Assembly: GCF_001937445.1 (NCBI RefSeq)
Contig: NZ_MSKS01000015.1
Span: forward strand, 1-64,000
DNA: 64,000 bases
DNA from: Actinomyces oris
Lineage (GTDB): Bacteria > Actinomycetota > Actinomycetes > Actinomycetales > Actinomycetaceae
Direction: 5' to 3'
Both the position numbers and the translations under genes were made by a program. The notes under the pieces were generated by a model. That model made no database searches and was not told the DNA's origin. It worked only from the letters and a program-made list of their open reading frames with translations. Of this stretch, positions 40,472 to 50,681 are shown one piece after another (the first letter of the stretch is position 1; each line of letters starts with the position of its first letter).

Positions 40472-40508
40472 CATGACAGAAGTCATGGGGGCCGGCCACA
40501 GTCATGAC
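40472..40508. promoter_or_regulatory. Candidate operator between the two-component and ABC genes
   Basis: CATGACAGAAGTCATG (40472-40487) is a 6-4-6 palindrome and GTCATGAC (40501-40508) repeats its core. The sites lie in the 200-base divergent intergenic region and could bind the NarL-type regulator. Confidence 0.4.
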
Positions 40509-40603
40509 ACCAGGCACTTCTGGCCGCCCCCGCGCCCCGGGACCATGGATGTCACGAGCCGGGGACCACCGGCGCAGCAAAGGCAGCGAAGGAAGGAGCC
40601 GAG

Positions 40604-41587
40604 ATGGAGACCCAGATTGAGGACCACGAGGCGGGCCTGGCGGTGGAGGTCGACTCCCTGGTCAAACGCTATGGGGAGCTGGTCGCGGTTGATGGCCTGT
40701 CACTGACGATCCCGCGTGGTCAGGTGCTGGGGCTGCTCGGTCCCAACGGCTCGGGCAAGACGACGACGATCAGCTGCATCCTGCAGCTGCTCACCTACGA
40801 CAAGGGCTCGATCTACGTCTTCGGTGAGCCGATGACGCCCACCTCCTACGGTCTCAAGCGCCGCATCGGCGTGGTGCCTCAGGAGGTCGCCGTCTTCGAT
40901 GAGCTCACGGTGGCGGAGAACGTCAATGCCTTCTGCGCCCTCTACGTGCGTGACCGCGCCGAGAGGCGCCGCCTGGTGGCCGAGGCGATCACCTTCGTCG
41001 GCCTGGAGAAGTTCGTGAAGTTCAAGCCCAAGAAGCTCTCCGGCGGCCTGCTGCGCCGCCTCAACATCGCCTGCGGCATCGCCCACGGCCCCGACCTCAT
41101 CTTCCTCGATGAGCCCACGGTCGCCGTCGACCCGCAGAGCCGGGGCGCCATCCTCGAGGGCATCAAGCGCCTCAACGAGCGCGGCGCCACCATCATCTAC
41201 ACGAGCCACTACATGGAGGAGGTGGAGCAGCTGTGCGACCAGATCATCATCGTGGACCGTGGCCGGCAGGTGGCCTCCGGTACCTCCGACGAGCTCAAGG
41301 CCATGATCGGCACCGGTGAGCGCATCCGGGTGGAGGTCGTTGACCCCGCCCTGCTGGGTGAGGATGCCCTGGAGGGCCTGCGCCGCCTGGAGCATGTGCG
41401 CACGGCCGCCTACCAGGACGGTGAGGTGCTCATCGAGTGCTCCCCCGGGGCTCACAACCTCACCGATGTCATGAGGGCACTGGATGCCGCGGGGGCGACC
41501 TGCGGCCGGGTGACCTCCGAGCCCCCGACCCTCAACGACGTCTTCCTGGAGATCACCGGGCGGGCCCTGCGAGACGAGGCGGCCTGA
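40604..41587 (+). CDS. ABC exporter ATP-binding protein
   Basis: A 327-residue ATPase of the DrrA/NatA type. Walker A GPNGSGKTT, Q-loop VVPQEVAVFDEL, a signature LSGGLLRRLNIACG and Walker B LIFLDEPTVAVDP are present. The signature has Leu where Gln is usual (LSGGQ), which is tolerated in this family. A C-terminal ~95-residue domain follows, as in DrrA-like exporters. It stops one base before the first permease gene. With the two permeases it forms an ABC-2 exporter for drugs, peptides or lipids. Confidence 0.94.
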   Translation: METQIEDHEAGLAVEVDSLVKRYGELVAVDGLSLTIPRGQVLGLLGPNGSGKTTTISCILQLLTYDKGSIYVFGEPMTPTSYGLKRRIGVVPQEVAVFDELTVAENVNAFCALYVRDRAERRRLVAEAITFVGLEKFVKFKPKKLSGGLLRRLNIACGIAHGPDLIFLDEPTVAVDPQSRGAILEGIKRLNERGATIIYTSHYMEEVEQLCDQIIIVDRGRQVASGTSDELKAMIGTGERIRVEVVDPALLGEDALEGLRRLEHVRTAAYQDGEVLIECSPGAHNLTDVMRALDAAGATCGRVTSEPPTLNDVFLEITGRALRDEAA

Positions 41588-41588
41588 G

Positions 41589-42731
41589 ATGTTGACCGTC
41601 TTCCTGTATCAAGTACTCAGGCTCCTGCGAGACCGGGTCCTGCTCGTGTGGACGCTCGGCATCCCCATCGTCCTGTCCCTCATCTTCATGGCCATGTTCT
41701 CCAACCTGGACAAGGCCTTTGAGGCCACCCCCATGAGCTTCGGCGTCGTCCAGGACGAGCCCTACCGGGCGGCTCCGGGGCTGGACGCCGTCGTGGAGCG
41801 CATCTCCGCCGCCGACGCCGATCATCACCTCATCACGAAGGTCACCCACTCCACGGTCGCGCAGGCCGAGGCCGCCGCGAAGCGGGGAGAGACCAACGGG
41901 TATCTCGCCGTCGAGGGCAGCGATCCTGTGCTGCACGTGACTCAGCAGGGCAACGAGGCCGAGACGACTCGGGTGCTGCGAGTGGTCATGGACTCCTACA
42001 CCCAGAGGCGGGCCGAGTACGTGGCCCTGGCCAAGGCGGGGGCGGCTTCTGAGAAGCTGGCCGCGCTTGAGACCGATCAGGCCTTCACCCGCTCGATCTC
42101 GGTGACGCCCTCCCCGGTCAAGCCGCAGACCCACTACTATTTCGCGCTGCTGGCCTTCGCCTGCGGCATGGGGACGACCGTGGCCCTGGTGGCCGTGAAG
42201 GGAATCATGGCCGTCTCACCGGTGGGCGCCCGGCAGACCCTGGCGGGTCTGCCCCGCTGGAAGGTCCTGACGGCCACGCTCGCGGCCTCCTGGGTGTGCG
42301 TGTTCGTCTGCCTGCTCGTCGCTTTCGCCTTCATGGCCTCGGTCGTGGGCGTGGACTTCGGGCCCCATGTGCTGCTGTGTTTCGTGGCGATTGGGGTCTG
42401 CAGCCTCATGGCGAGTGCGGTAGGCGCCGCCCTGGGGACGCTGGCGCGCCTGGAGATCGGGATGATCTCCGGCTTCACGACCCTGCTGTCCTTGTTCACC
42501 GGCCTGTACGGGCCCGCGGCCCAGTCCCTGGCCAGCTCCATTGAGCAGCACGCACCGCTGCTGGCGCAGGCCAATCCCCTGTGGCAGACGGCCCGCTGCT
42601 TCTACGGACTCCTGTACTACGACTCCCTGGCGCCCTTCGCCCGCAGCTGCGCGGTCCTGCTGGGCATGACGTGCCTGTTCCTGACTATCGCCCTGATCCG
42701 GGCCAGGAGGATGACCCATGAGCACCTTTAA
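41589..42731 (+). CDS. ABC-2 type exporter permease
   Basis: A 380-residue permease with the ABC-2 plan: one N-terminal helix (about 20-40), a ~130-residue extracellular region, then five C-terminal helices from residue ~180. It is co-translated with the ATPase and overlaps the second permease gene by 14 bases. The two permeases probably form a heterodimer. Confidence 0.9.
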   Translation: MLTVFLYQVLRLLRDRVLLVWTLGIPIVLSLIFMAMFSNLDKAFEATPMSFGVVQDEPYRAAPGLDAVVERISAADADHHLITKVTHSTVAQAEAAAKRGETNGYLAVEGSDPVLHVTQQGNEAETTRVLRVVMDSYTQRRAEYVALAKAGAASEKLAALETDQAFTRSISVTPSPVKPQTHYYFALLAFACGMGTTVALVAVKGIMAVSPVGARQTLAGLPRWKVLTATLAASWVCVFVCLLVAFAFMASVVGVDFGPHVLLCFVAIGVCSLMASAVGAALGTLARLEIGMISGFTTLLSLFTGLYGPAAQSLASSIEQHAPLLAQANPLWQTARCFYGLLYYDSLAPFARSCAVLLGMTCLFLTIALIRARRMTHEHL

Positions 42732-43902
42732 GACATGTGTGAGAGTTGTGGCCGCTCACCGGCTGTACATCCTCATCTACCTGGTGGTGCTGAGCCTGTT
42801 CGGCCTGTTCACCGGGATGGCCAAGTCCGAGGACAACTCCGATGAAGTCGCGGCCGCCACGGCAAGTGTGGCCGTCATCGACCGCGACGGCTCCACGATC
42901 TCCCGCGGGCTCAAGGACTACGTCGAGTCCGTCGGCGAGGCGCAGCCGATTGAGGACTCCAGGAGGGCGCTCCAGGACGCCACCGCACAGAACCGCATCA
43001 GCTACATCCTCATCATTCCCGCCGGTTACGGGCACAGGCTGCAGCAGGCGGCCCGCGAGGGCACCGAACCGCCCCGCATGGACACGGTCATCGGGTACGA
43101 GTCAGCGTCCGGAGCGCTCATGAACGTGCGCACCGACTCCTACGTGGGGCAGGTCAGCGACTACCTCTCGACCGTCACGGACGATCCGGCCCGGGCCGTC
43201 TCCCTGGCCAAGGAGACGATGAACCACTCCGCCCCCGCGAAACGGGTCACCCCGGACGCCACGCCTCTGTCCCACAGCTTCGTCACCTACGCCAAGTTCT
43301 CCTTCTACCCGCTCATGGCCTTCGCGGTCGTCACGATCTCCACACTGATGGCGGCGCTGGGGCGCCGGGCGGTGCGCGCACGCCTCGAGGCCACCCCGGT
43401 CAGCGGCACTTCCCGCAGCCTCGGGCTGCTGGGCGCGTGCCTCGTCGTGGGCCTCGCCGGGTGGCTGTGGGTCTTCGGGCTGGGAGTGGCGGCCTTCGGC
43501 CTGGGCAGCGTGGCGACGTCGACTCCACTGCTGGGGGTGGTCGCTGCGGCTGTGGGCAGCTACACGCTCGTGGCGGTCTCCATCGGATTCCTCATGGGGC
43601 AGATCGGTCTGGGCCGGCACGCGGCCAACGCCGTGGCCAACATCGGCGGCATGGCCCTGTCCTTCCTGGGCGGTGCGTGGGTACCCATCGAGTGGCTGCC
43701 CGACTCGCTCGCCCGGGCCGCGAGGCTCACGCCCGGCTACTGGGCGGACCAGGCGATCTCCGGGGCGTACGACGCGACCTCCACGTCCGCCGACGTCATT
43801 GGCCCCCTGCTGGTGGACTGCGGCATCTGCGCCCTGCTCGCCGTCGCGGTCTTCTCCGTCGCCGTGGCCGTGGGGCGCGCCCGGGCCCGGTCGGCCCTGT
43901 AG
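42718..43902 (+). CDS. ABC-2 type exporter permease, second subunit
   Basis: A 394-residue permease of the same plan: helix at ~18-36, an extracellular region to ~195, then helices to the end; FLGGAWVPIEWLPDSLARAARLTPGYW is the conserved C-terminal ABC-2 segment. It overlaps the first permease gene by 14 bases and ends before a strong bidirectional terminator. Substrate unknown. Confidence 0.9.
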   Translation: MSTFKTCVRVVAAHRLYILIYLVVLSLFGLFTGMAKSEDNSDEVAAATASVAVIDRDGSTISRGLKDYVESVGEAQPIEDSRRALQDATAQNRISYILIIPAGYGHRLQQAAREGTEPPRMDTVIGYESASGALMNVRTDSYVGQVSDYLSTVTDDPARAVSLAKETMNHSAPAKRVTPDATPLSHSFVTYAKFSFYPLMAFAVVTISTLMAALGRRAVRARLEATPVSGTSRSLGLLGACLVVGLAGWLWVFGLGVAAFGLGSVATSTPLLGVVAAAVGSYTLVAVSIGFLMGQIGLGRHAANAVANIGGMALSFLGGAWVPIEWLPDSLARAARLTPGYWADQAISGAYDATSTSADVIGPLLVDCGICALLAVAVFSVAVAVGRARARSAL

Positions 43903-43931
43903 GGCGCAGGCGCACCCGTCCCATACGACGT

Positions 43932-43963
43932 TGGGGCCGGTCACCAGGTGGTGGCCGGCCCCA
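43932..43963. terminator. Bidirectional terminator after the exporter operon
   Basis: TGGGGCCGG (43932-43940) pairs with CCGGCCCCA (43955-43963); the inner CACC/GGTG pairs close a 4-base loop. It lies between two convergent genes. Confidence 0.75.
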
Positions 43964-43995
43964 CTGTCAGGCCCTGCGGGTTCGCGCCGCCGTCG

Positions 43996-44862
43996 TCACT
44001 TCACGGCGACGAAGACCTTGCCGGCCAGAAGACCGGGGGTCACCGCAAGGACCCCGTCCTGGGCGTTGGCCGACGGTACCGCGCGCACGATGTTGCCTGA
44101 GACGCTGGCCCCCTTGTACAGCACTGTCGTAGAGTCGATGGCATCCGGGGCGGCGACGAGGGAGTCGGCACCGTCAATGGTGACACCTTCCGCTGTCACG
44201 AAGTCGACCAGCACAAAAGCGGGCGTTTCTCCGGCTGGGTCGTTGCCGATGTAGGTGGCGGTGTAGTTGATGAGAACGTATTCCTTCCCTTCAGCGGGAG
44301 GCTCGTTGAACTGGTTGGCCGAGGCCACCGCATCGTTAGCGTTGAAGGTGACCGAGTTGATCACCACTTTCCAGTCCTTGCTGGAGATCTCGGTACGGAG
44401 CGGGTAGGGGTTCTCCCGAGTCTTTCCCTGTGCGGAGTCCGCAGCACCCGATCCTCCTGAGTTCGACGACGCCCCATCGGGAGCCGGTGACGCAGAGACG
44501 GCGCTCGTGGAGGACATCGCCTCATCAACGGCGTTGCCGACAACCACCAGGAAGACGAAGACACCGACGATGGTTCCGACAACCGAGACGATCACCGCGG
44601 TGATTGCAGGCCAAACGGCCTCACCCCTTCGGAAGAGGCCTACCAAACCGACGATGAAGGAGATTGGCAGCAGGATCCAGCCGACGATGAGGGCTCCAGG
44701 GATACAGGCGAAGATGAACCCGACAACCGCCATCACCAGAGCAACGATGCCCACGGTGTTGCGCCCCTTCTTCACCGGCGCAGGTGCTTGCTGCATGGGC
44801 ACAGGAACCTGATCTTGAGGCGGGTACTGCTGAGGAGGGGTGGACTGAGGAGGGTACGACAT
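43996..44862 (-). CDS. DUF4190/DUF4352-like membrane-anchored protein
   Basis: A 288-residue protein. Residues 1-35 are Pro/Gln-rich. Two membrane helices follow (about 38-78, GIVALVMAVVGFIFACIPGALIVGWILL) and a third near 88-108. A Ser/Gly/Ala linker leads to an extracellular beta domain (residues ~155-285) like the DUF4352/telomere-type immunoglobulin-like domains of actinobacterial lipoproteins. The ATG at 44862 has AGGAG 5 bases upstream. Role unknown. Confidence 0.8.
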   Translation of the reverse strand: MSYPPQSTPPQQYPPQDQVPVPMQQAPAPVKKGRNTVGIVALVMAVVGFIFACIPGALIVGWILLPISFIVGLVGLFRRGEAVWPAITAVIVSVVGTIVGVFVFLVVVGNAVDEAMSSTSAVSASPAPDGASSNSGGSGAADSAQGKTRENPYPLRTEISSKDWKVVINSVTFNANDAVASANQFNEPPAEGKEYVLINYTATYIGNDPAGETPAFVLVDFVTAEGVTIDGADSLVAAPDAIDSTTVLYKGASVSGNIVRAVPSANAQDGVLAVTPGLLAGKVFVAVK

Positions 44863-44876
44863 TGTGGCTCCTGATA

Positions 44877-44893
44877 TTCGACAGTATGTCGAA
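44877..44893. promoter_or_regulatory. Palindrome before the DUF4190-like gene
   Basis: TTCGACA-GTA-TGTCGAA is a perfect 7-3-7 palindrome 14 bases upstream of the minus-strand ATG at 44862. It might be a repressor site, but it is too close to the start to be a normal promoter element. Confidence 0.3.
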
Positions 44894-45310
44894 ACGAGAC
44901 AAACGAATGCAGCGACACCCGCTGCACTGCTCATCGTAGTCAGAGCAACACCCAGACAGCATGCACAGAAGCACAGAATTCAGAATTACTACATTCCAAA
45001 ACGGCCACTAACCTGCCGAATGAAACTTAATAAGGTCGCGACCATCAGCAGCATCGCACCACCCACCAGGACAGGCATTTACGCACATCGCCACTCGGCC
45101 TTGACGACGCGATCACAGAACTATTGCGAACCCCGAAAGAAGTCGGCGCCAACAATCATTCACCCCAGACTCAACCTCCATCGAAACACAGGACTTATAA
45201 TCCACTATCGATCTGTCGACAATTTTTCAAAGCTCCAGCCGACACTCAGACAAGCACCCAACATTCCTGTAGTCACGCAATCGCCGACCCACATCCAGGT
45301 CTCACCGGAT

Positions 45311-45417
45311 CGAGGACGTACTTTCTCTACGAGGACTGACTTCTCCTCCAGACCACTGCGGGGGAATCCCAGCGATCTGGGGGATACGTACGTCCTCGAC
45401 GAGAATCGCAGTCCTCG
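45311..45417. repeat. Dispersed hairpin repeat, copy 2
   Basis: CGAGGACGTAC (45311-45321) pairs with 45388-45398 and CGAGGACTG (45330-45338) pairs with 45409-45417, giving two interleaved inverted repeats around a CCCAG/CTGGG centre. It shares words and layout with 7268-7377. Confidence 0.55.
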
Positions 45418-45533
45418 ATAGCAGGGCCGACCCCAGTACCCCGTCTGCCCGCGGCCACCCCGCACATCTGCAGATCCCAGCCAGCCAAGCGGGACCGGCA
45501 GACACCCCCGCTCGCGCCCACCAACGAGCACAA

Positions 45534-45570
45534 CTGGGCCCCGCCGGCGCATTGCACTGGCGGGGCCCAG
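45534..45570 (-). terminator. guaA terminator
   Basis: A perfect 12 bp stem CTGGGCCCCGCC (45534-45545) and its complement (45559-45570) just after the guaA stop. Confidence 0.75.
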
Positions 45571-45601
45571 CAGGCGACGGCCAGTCGTCCTGGCTCTCCC
45601 G

Positions 45602-47188
<1,587 letters not shown>

Positions 47189-47487
47189 CGGAACAGAATA
47201 GCCGGGGCGGCATCCCGCCGCCTTCCGCCCTGCCGGCCGGCAACGACGCCACCTCTCGGCGCTACCCGCCACCACAGGATGACTAGACCAGTGGTTGATG
47301 TCGCACTCCTGCCGCACAGGTCGCGCTCCCGCATCAAAACCAGCGTGACGTTAGTATTCTCAACGCCCTACCAGGACGGGGAATCCCCTCAATGACGCCG
47401 CGTTCGGGCACGCCCCTCCGAGAGCACCCCCTCTCCCCGCGACGCCCTGTGTTCCACGATCCATCGGCGCAACACACGTCACGATCC

Positions 47488-47522
47488 TTTGTCTAGACAA
47501 TTAGGTGGCGGCTTCCTAGAGT
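47488..47522 (+). promoter_or_regulatory. Promoter with palindromic operator overlapping the -35
   Basis: -35 TAGACA (47494-47499), 17-base spacer, -10 TAGAGT (47517-47522). A perfect palindrome TTGTCTAGACAA (47489-47500) covers the -35. With its flanks (TTTGTC-TA-GACAAT) it matches the motif found before the inositol genes. Confidence 0.55.
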
Positions 47523-47529
47523 TCTACGT

Positions 47530-47604
47530 GACGGAGAAACCTCCGTCCAGCCCACGGGCTGCACACCGTCGTGCAGGGACGCACGACTCACGGTCAGGCG
47601 GACC
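47530..47604 (+). ncRNA. Hairpin-rich 5' leader of the small membrane gene
   Basis: Three consecutive perfect hairpins follow the promoter: GACGGAG-AAAC-CTCCGTC (47530-47547), CAGCC-CACG-GGCTG (47548-47561) and GTCGTGC-AGGGAC-GCACGAC (47568-47587); a weaker GGTC/GACC pair follows (47592-47604). The ~105-base leader precedes the ATG at 47635. It matches no riboswitch class that I can name; it may stabilise or regulate the mRNA. Confidence 0.45.
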
Positions 47605-47634
47605 TGCTCGACACGCACCGAGAGGAACACTCAC

Positions 47635-47904
47635 ATGACCGCCACCACCACCGAGCGCCCCACCCAGACCGTCGAGACCGCCGCTTCCACCACCGACACC
47701 CAGGCGATCACCGGCACGCAGACCGACGCCAACCGCCTCACCTTCACCATCGCCATGATCGCCGTCATGGTCGCCGTCATGGTCATGGCCGTTGTCGGCG
47801 CCGTCACCGGCATCCCGACCCTCATGTTCGCCTCCTCCGTCCTGGCCGCGATCACCATGGGCGTGGGCATCTACACCGGCATCAACCTCCTCGAGGCCCG
47901 CTGA
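47635..47904 (+). CDS. Small two-helix membrane protein
   Basis: An 89-residue protein. Residues 1-34 are Thr-rich and soluble. Two membrane helices follow (about 35-57, then 61-83) with an almost ionless hydrophobic core, ending in EAR. A GAGAGGAA site lies upstream. It is followed by two hairpins that act as terminators. The strong promoter, long structured leader and double terminator suggest high expression. No family recognised. Confidence 0.75.
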   Translation: MTATTTERPTQTVETAASTTDTQAITGTQTDANRLTFTIAMIAVMVAVMVMAVVGAVTGIPTLMFASSVLAAITMGVGIYTGINLLEAR

Positions 47905-48010
47905 GCGTAGACGATTCCAACGAGCTCACTGGAGCTCCACCGGATCCGGACCACGCACCACAAGCAACGCAGGACCCGGACCCAGCCCAGCAAGGGCGCA
48001 GAAATAACGA

Positions 48011-48078
48011 GGCTGCGCGGCCAAGGAAGCCCGCGCAGCCATGGCAAACCGAGGGGCACCGCACAGACGGCGCCCCTC
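48011..48078 (+). terminator. Tandem terminators after the small membrane gene
   Basis: First hairpin GGCTGCGCGG (48011-48020) with CCGCGCAGCC (48031-48040). Second hairpin GAGGGGC (48051-48057) with GCCCCTC (48072-48078), followed by TTCTTCTC. The remaining 343-base gap to the macrodomain gene shows nothing else. Confidence 0.7.
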
Positions 48079-48247
48079 TTCTTCTCATGCCCAGAGCGTC
48101 GCAGGCACACGTCACTGCCTGTCGACGCAGCGACGGCCGAGCGCTCATGACATACACCACGCGACATCCGCCTTCCTGAGTTTCTGTCTGATATCTACTA
48201 TCCAATAGTAACTAAGTATCTCACCCGTCTCCGGCAGCGAGGATCAC

Positions 48248-49069
48248 ATGTCTCCAGGTCCATTGACGCAGTCTCAGCGCAGCGCCCTCGTTGATACATC
48301 GCTGGCCCTCCTGCTTCAGGAGCAGCCCAACGGCCAGCAGCTCCTGGACACCGTCTCGGCCGGCGATCCTGGTCGGCGCCGGCTGGCGCTGCGGGCCCTG
48401 CTCGCCATGCGTCCCGCCATTCCACTATCCCCTGAACTGAGCTGCTCACTGGCACGACTGCTGTCCGCTGAGGCCGCTGAGCGGGAGACCCTCGACGCTG
48501 GCGATCTACCAGGCGCACCCCTTGATCCACGCCTGTCTCTGTGGCGCGGCGACATCACGACAATCCGGGCCGACGCGATCGTCAACGCGGCGAACTCCGC
48601 TCTCCTCGGATGTTTCCAGCCGCTGCACGCCTGCATCGACAACGCCATCCACTCGGCCGCAGGCCCCGGACTACGCCAGGAATGCGCAGACATCATGGCC
48701 GCTCGGGGCCGTCCCGAGCCCACCGGGACGGCAACCGTGACCGGCGGCTACCACCTGCCAGCCACCTACGTCATCCACACTGTCGGGCCGATCGTGCAGG
48801 GGGAGCCGACCCCGGAGCACGAGGCGCTCCTGGCCTCCTCCTACCGTTCCTGCCTGCTCGCTGCCGAGAACCTGGGGGCCTCCAGCATCGCGCTGTGCTG
48901 CATCTCCACCGGTATCTTCGGCTATCCCAAGGCCGAGGCCGCCACCATCGCGGTCCGCACCGTCCGCGAGCTGCTCCCCCGTTTCCAGTCACTGACAAAG
49001 GTGGTCTTCAATGTCTTCGATCCAATCGACGAATCGATCTACCGCGGCCTCCTCGACCCTGACCGCTGA
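48248..49069 (+). CDS. Zinc-dependent macrodomain ADP-ribosylhydrolase
   Basis: A 273-residue protein. An N-terminal helical region (1-90) precedes the macrodomain with GDIT (101-104), NAAN (113-116) and the zinc-binding GCFQPLHACIDNAIH (Cys122, His127, Cys129), which defines the Zn-macro group that removes ADP-ribose added by SirTM sirtuins. GGAGG-like GAGG lies 5 bases before ATG. Its last 59 bases overlap the sirtuin gene in another frame. Confidence 0.92.
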   Translation: MSPGPLTQSQRSALVDTSLALLLQEQPNGQQLLDTVSAGDPGRRRLALRALLAMRPAIPLSPELSCSLARLLSAEAAERETLDAGDLPGAPLDPRLSLWRGDITTIRADAIVNAANSALLGCFQPLHACIDNAIHSAAGPGLRQECADIMAARGRPEPTGTATVTGGYHLPATYVIHTVGPIVQGEPTPEHEALLASSYRSCLLAAENLGASSIALCCISTGIFGYPKAEAATIAVRTVRELLPRFQSLTKVVFNVFDPIDESIYRGLLDPDR

Positions 49070-49922
49070 GGGGCCGACGACGATCCGGCGTCTAGCCGAC
49101 GCAGCCTCTCAGGCCGACGCCGTCGTTCTCGGTGCCGGATCGGGGCTGTCGGCCGCAGCGGGCCTGTCCTACTCAGGCCCCCGATTCACACGCCTCTTCC
49201 CTGACTTCATCGAGGAGTTCGGCCTGAGAGACATGTACTCCTCCGGGTTCTACCCCTTCCCAACACCGGAGCACCGGTGGGCCTACTGGTCCCGGCACAT
49301 CATGGCCAACCGCTACGACAACCCCGTCCTTCCCCTCTACCAGGACCTGAGGGCCATCCTGAATGGTTTGGTGGACACGGACTACTTCGTCATCACCACG
49401 AACGTCGACCACGCCTTCGCCCGCAATGGCTTCGACGAGTCGCTCGTCTTCGCCACTCAGGGCGACTACGGGTTGTGGCAGTGCTCTGTTCCCTGCCACG
49501 CCGGGACGTGGTCCAACAAGTCGGCCGTGCGAGAGATGGTGGAGCGGCAGCGGGACCTGCGCATTCCATCATCGTTGTTGCCCGTATGCCCCAGGTGCAA
49601 GGAACCTGCGGCGATGAACCTGCGGGTGGACGGCACCTTCGTGGAGGACGAGCACTGGCACGACGCTGCTGAGCGATACCGCCGGTTCCTGTCCGAGCAC
49701 GAGTCGGACCGGGTCCTCTACCTGGAGATCGGGGTGGGGTGGAACACGCCCTCACTCATCAAGTTCCCCTTCTGGCAGCGGACCTACGCCAACACCTCAG
49801 CCATCTTCGCCACCCTCAACCAGGAACCGGAGGTCCCTCAGCAGATCGAGCAGCGCTCCATCGCCGTCCCGGGGGACATCGCCGCCAGCATTGAGGCTTG
49901 GAAAGCGCTGGCGCAGAGCTGA
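49011..49922 (+). CDS. SirTM-class (class M) sirtuin
   Basis: A 303-residue sirtuin. NAD motifs GAGSGLSAAAG (41-51) and TTNVDH (129-134), zinc cysteines 158, 162, 193 and 196. At the place of the usual catalytic His stands Gln150 (ATQGDYGLWQC), as in SirTM enzymes that transfer ADP-ribose rather than deacetylate. In known systems the target is lipoylated GcvH-L, encoded beside it with a lipoate ligase; neither is here. The ATG at 49011 has AAGGTGG upstream and starts 59 bases before the macrodomain stop. Confidence 0.92.
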   Translation: MSSIQSTNRSTAASSTLTAEGPTTIRRLADAASQADAVVLGAGSGLSAAAGLSYSGPRFTRLFPDFIEEFGLRDMYSSGFYPFPTPEHRWAYWSRHIMANRYDNPVLPLYQDLRAILNGLVDTDYFVITTNVDHAFARNGFDESLVFATQGDYGLWQCSVPCHAGTWSNKSAVREMVERQRDLRIPSSLLPVCPRCKEPAAMNLRVDGTFVEDEHWHDAAERYRRFLSEHESDRVLYLEIGVGWNTPSLIKFPFWQRTYANTSAIFATLNQEPEVPQQIEQRSIAVPGDIAASIEAWKALAQS

Positions 49923-49944
49923 CGCGCCGGCGCCCGCGCCGGAG

Positions 49945-50343
49945 TCAGAACATGCCGTTGTCGTTGGCGGAGGTCTCCGGGATCACCTGGAGCACGTCCC
50001 AGTGCTCCACGATCCGGCCACGCTCATCGAGGCGGAAGATGTCGATGCCCGCGTAGTCCTCCGACCCCGGCCACCGCTGGTGGCAGTGCAGGATGACGTA
50101 GTCCCCCTCGGCGAAGGCACGCACGAACTCCACGCTCTTGCCAGGGTAGTCGCGAGCCATCCGTTCGAAGTACTCGACGAAGGCCTCCTTGCCGTCGGCC
50201 ACGTGAGTGTTGTGCTGCCGGTACTCCTCGCCGGCGTAGCGCTCCAGCGCCTCCCTCGGCCGACACTGATTGAACATCAGGTCGTAGAAGGCCTTGACGT
50301 TCTTCTTGTTGCGCTCCAGAGTGCGCTCCAGCTCAGTGGACAT
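49945..50343 (-). CDS. SnoaL-like polyketide-cyclase-fold protein
   Basis: A 132-residue NTF2/SnoaL-fold protein ([35 protein letters not shown], then [19 protein letters not shown]). The family covers ester-sugar cyclases and many uncharacterised proteins. AGGAGG precedes the ATG. It is convergent with the sirtuin gene, 22 bases apart. Confidence 0.88.
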   Translation of the reverse strand: MSTELERTLERNKKNVKAFYDLMFNQCRPREALERYAGEEYRQHNTHVADGKEAFVEYFERMARDYPGKSVEFVRAFAEGDYVILHCHQRWPGSEDYAGIDIFRLDERGRIVEHWDVLQVIPETSANDNGMF

Positions 50344-50432
50344 ACAGGGCTCCTCCTTCGCTCCTTGCGATGGTCACACTAGTCAGTCAGACGCCCCCTA
50401 CGGTTGACGGCGCGCCACCGCGACACCCAAGA

Positions 50433-50552
50433 TGTCCAAATCGGATACAAAGGAGGGCCCCAGGCTCACAGCGCCAATAAGATACCGCATGATTCCGCGG
50501 TTCCGTTGACGGTCCGTTTGGGCCACGGGCTCCTTTGTCACCGATTTGGACA
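50433..50552. repeat. 120 bp MITE-like element with ~26 bp inverted repeats
   Basis: The left arm (50433-50460, from TGTCCAAATCGG to AGGGCCC) and the right arm (50527-50552) are near-perfect inverted repeats with two mismatches and a short insertion. The interior is 66 bases with no gene. It lies between adh and the SnoaL-like gene and could also serve as adh terminator. Confidence 0.65.
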
Positions 50553-50681
50553 CGCCGCGCCCTCAGACTCAGTTTCGGATCACGCATCGCGCCTCCCACT
50601 CTGACCGGCAGGGCCCGAGCAGGAGGCGCGAGGATGAGGGGGCGCGGTCAAGCCCCGACAACCGGGACTGACCGGCTGGGA

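Larger units (their letters stand above)
44863..45601. other. Long low-GC intergenic region
   Basis: About 740 bases between the DUF4190-like start and guaA end. The part 44880-45300 is clearly lower in GC than its surroundings. It holds a palindrome TTCGACAGTATGTCGAA (44877-44893), the hairpin repeat at 45311-45417 and the guaA terminator. I see no convincing gene; a plus-strand frame across it has no ribosome site or family character. Confidence 0.6.

Noticed and set aside
44877-44893. LexA (SOS) box
   Set aside because: The palindrome TTCGACA-GTA-TGTCGAA has a different core and spacing from the actinobacterial SOS box TCGAAC-N4-GTTCGA, so I list it only as an unknown palindrome.
44864-45421. 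A 185-codon plus-strand frame in the low-GC gap
   Set aside because: It overlaps the hairpin repeat, has no ribosome site and has the composition of untranslated DNA.
47517-47640. Guanidine (ykkC) riboswitch
   Set aside because: The CTAGAGTTCTACG words recall ykkC leaders, but the expected conserved CTGGTCCGAGAG and ACGG segments are missing and the downstream gene is not a known guanidine gene.
47571-48179. A 202-codon plus-strand frame overlapping the small membrane gene
   Set aside because: It is His/Arg-rich, crosses two terminator hairpins and is the alternative frame of the membrane gene.
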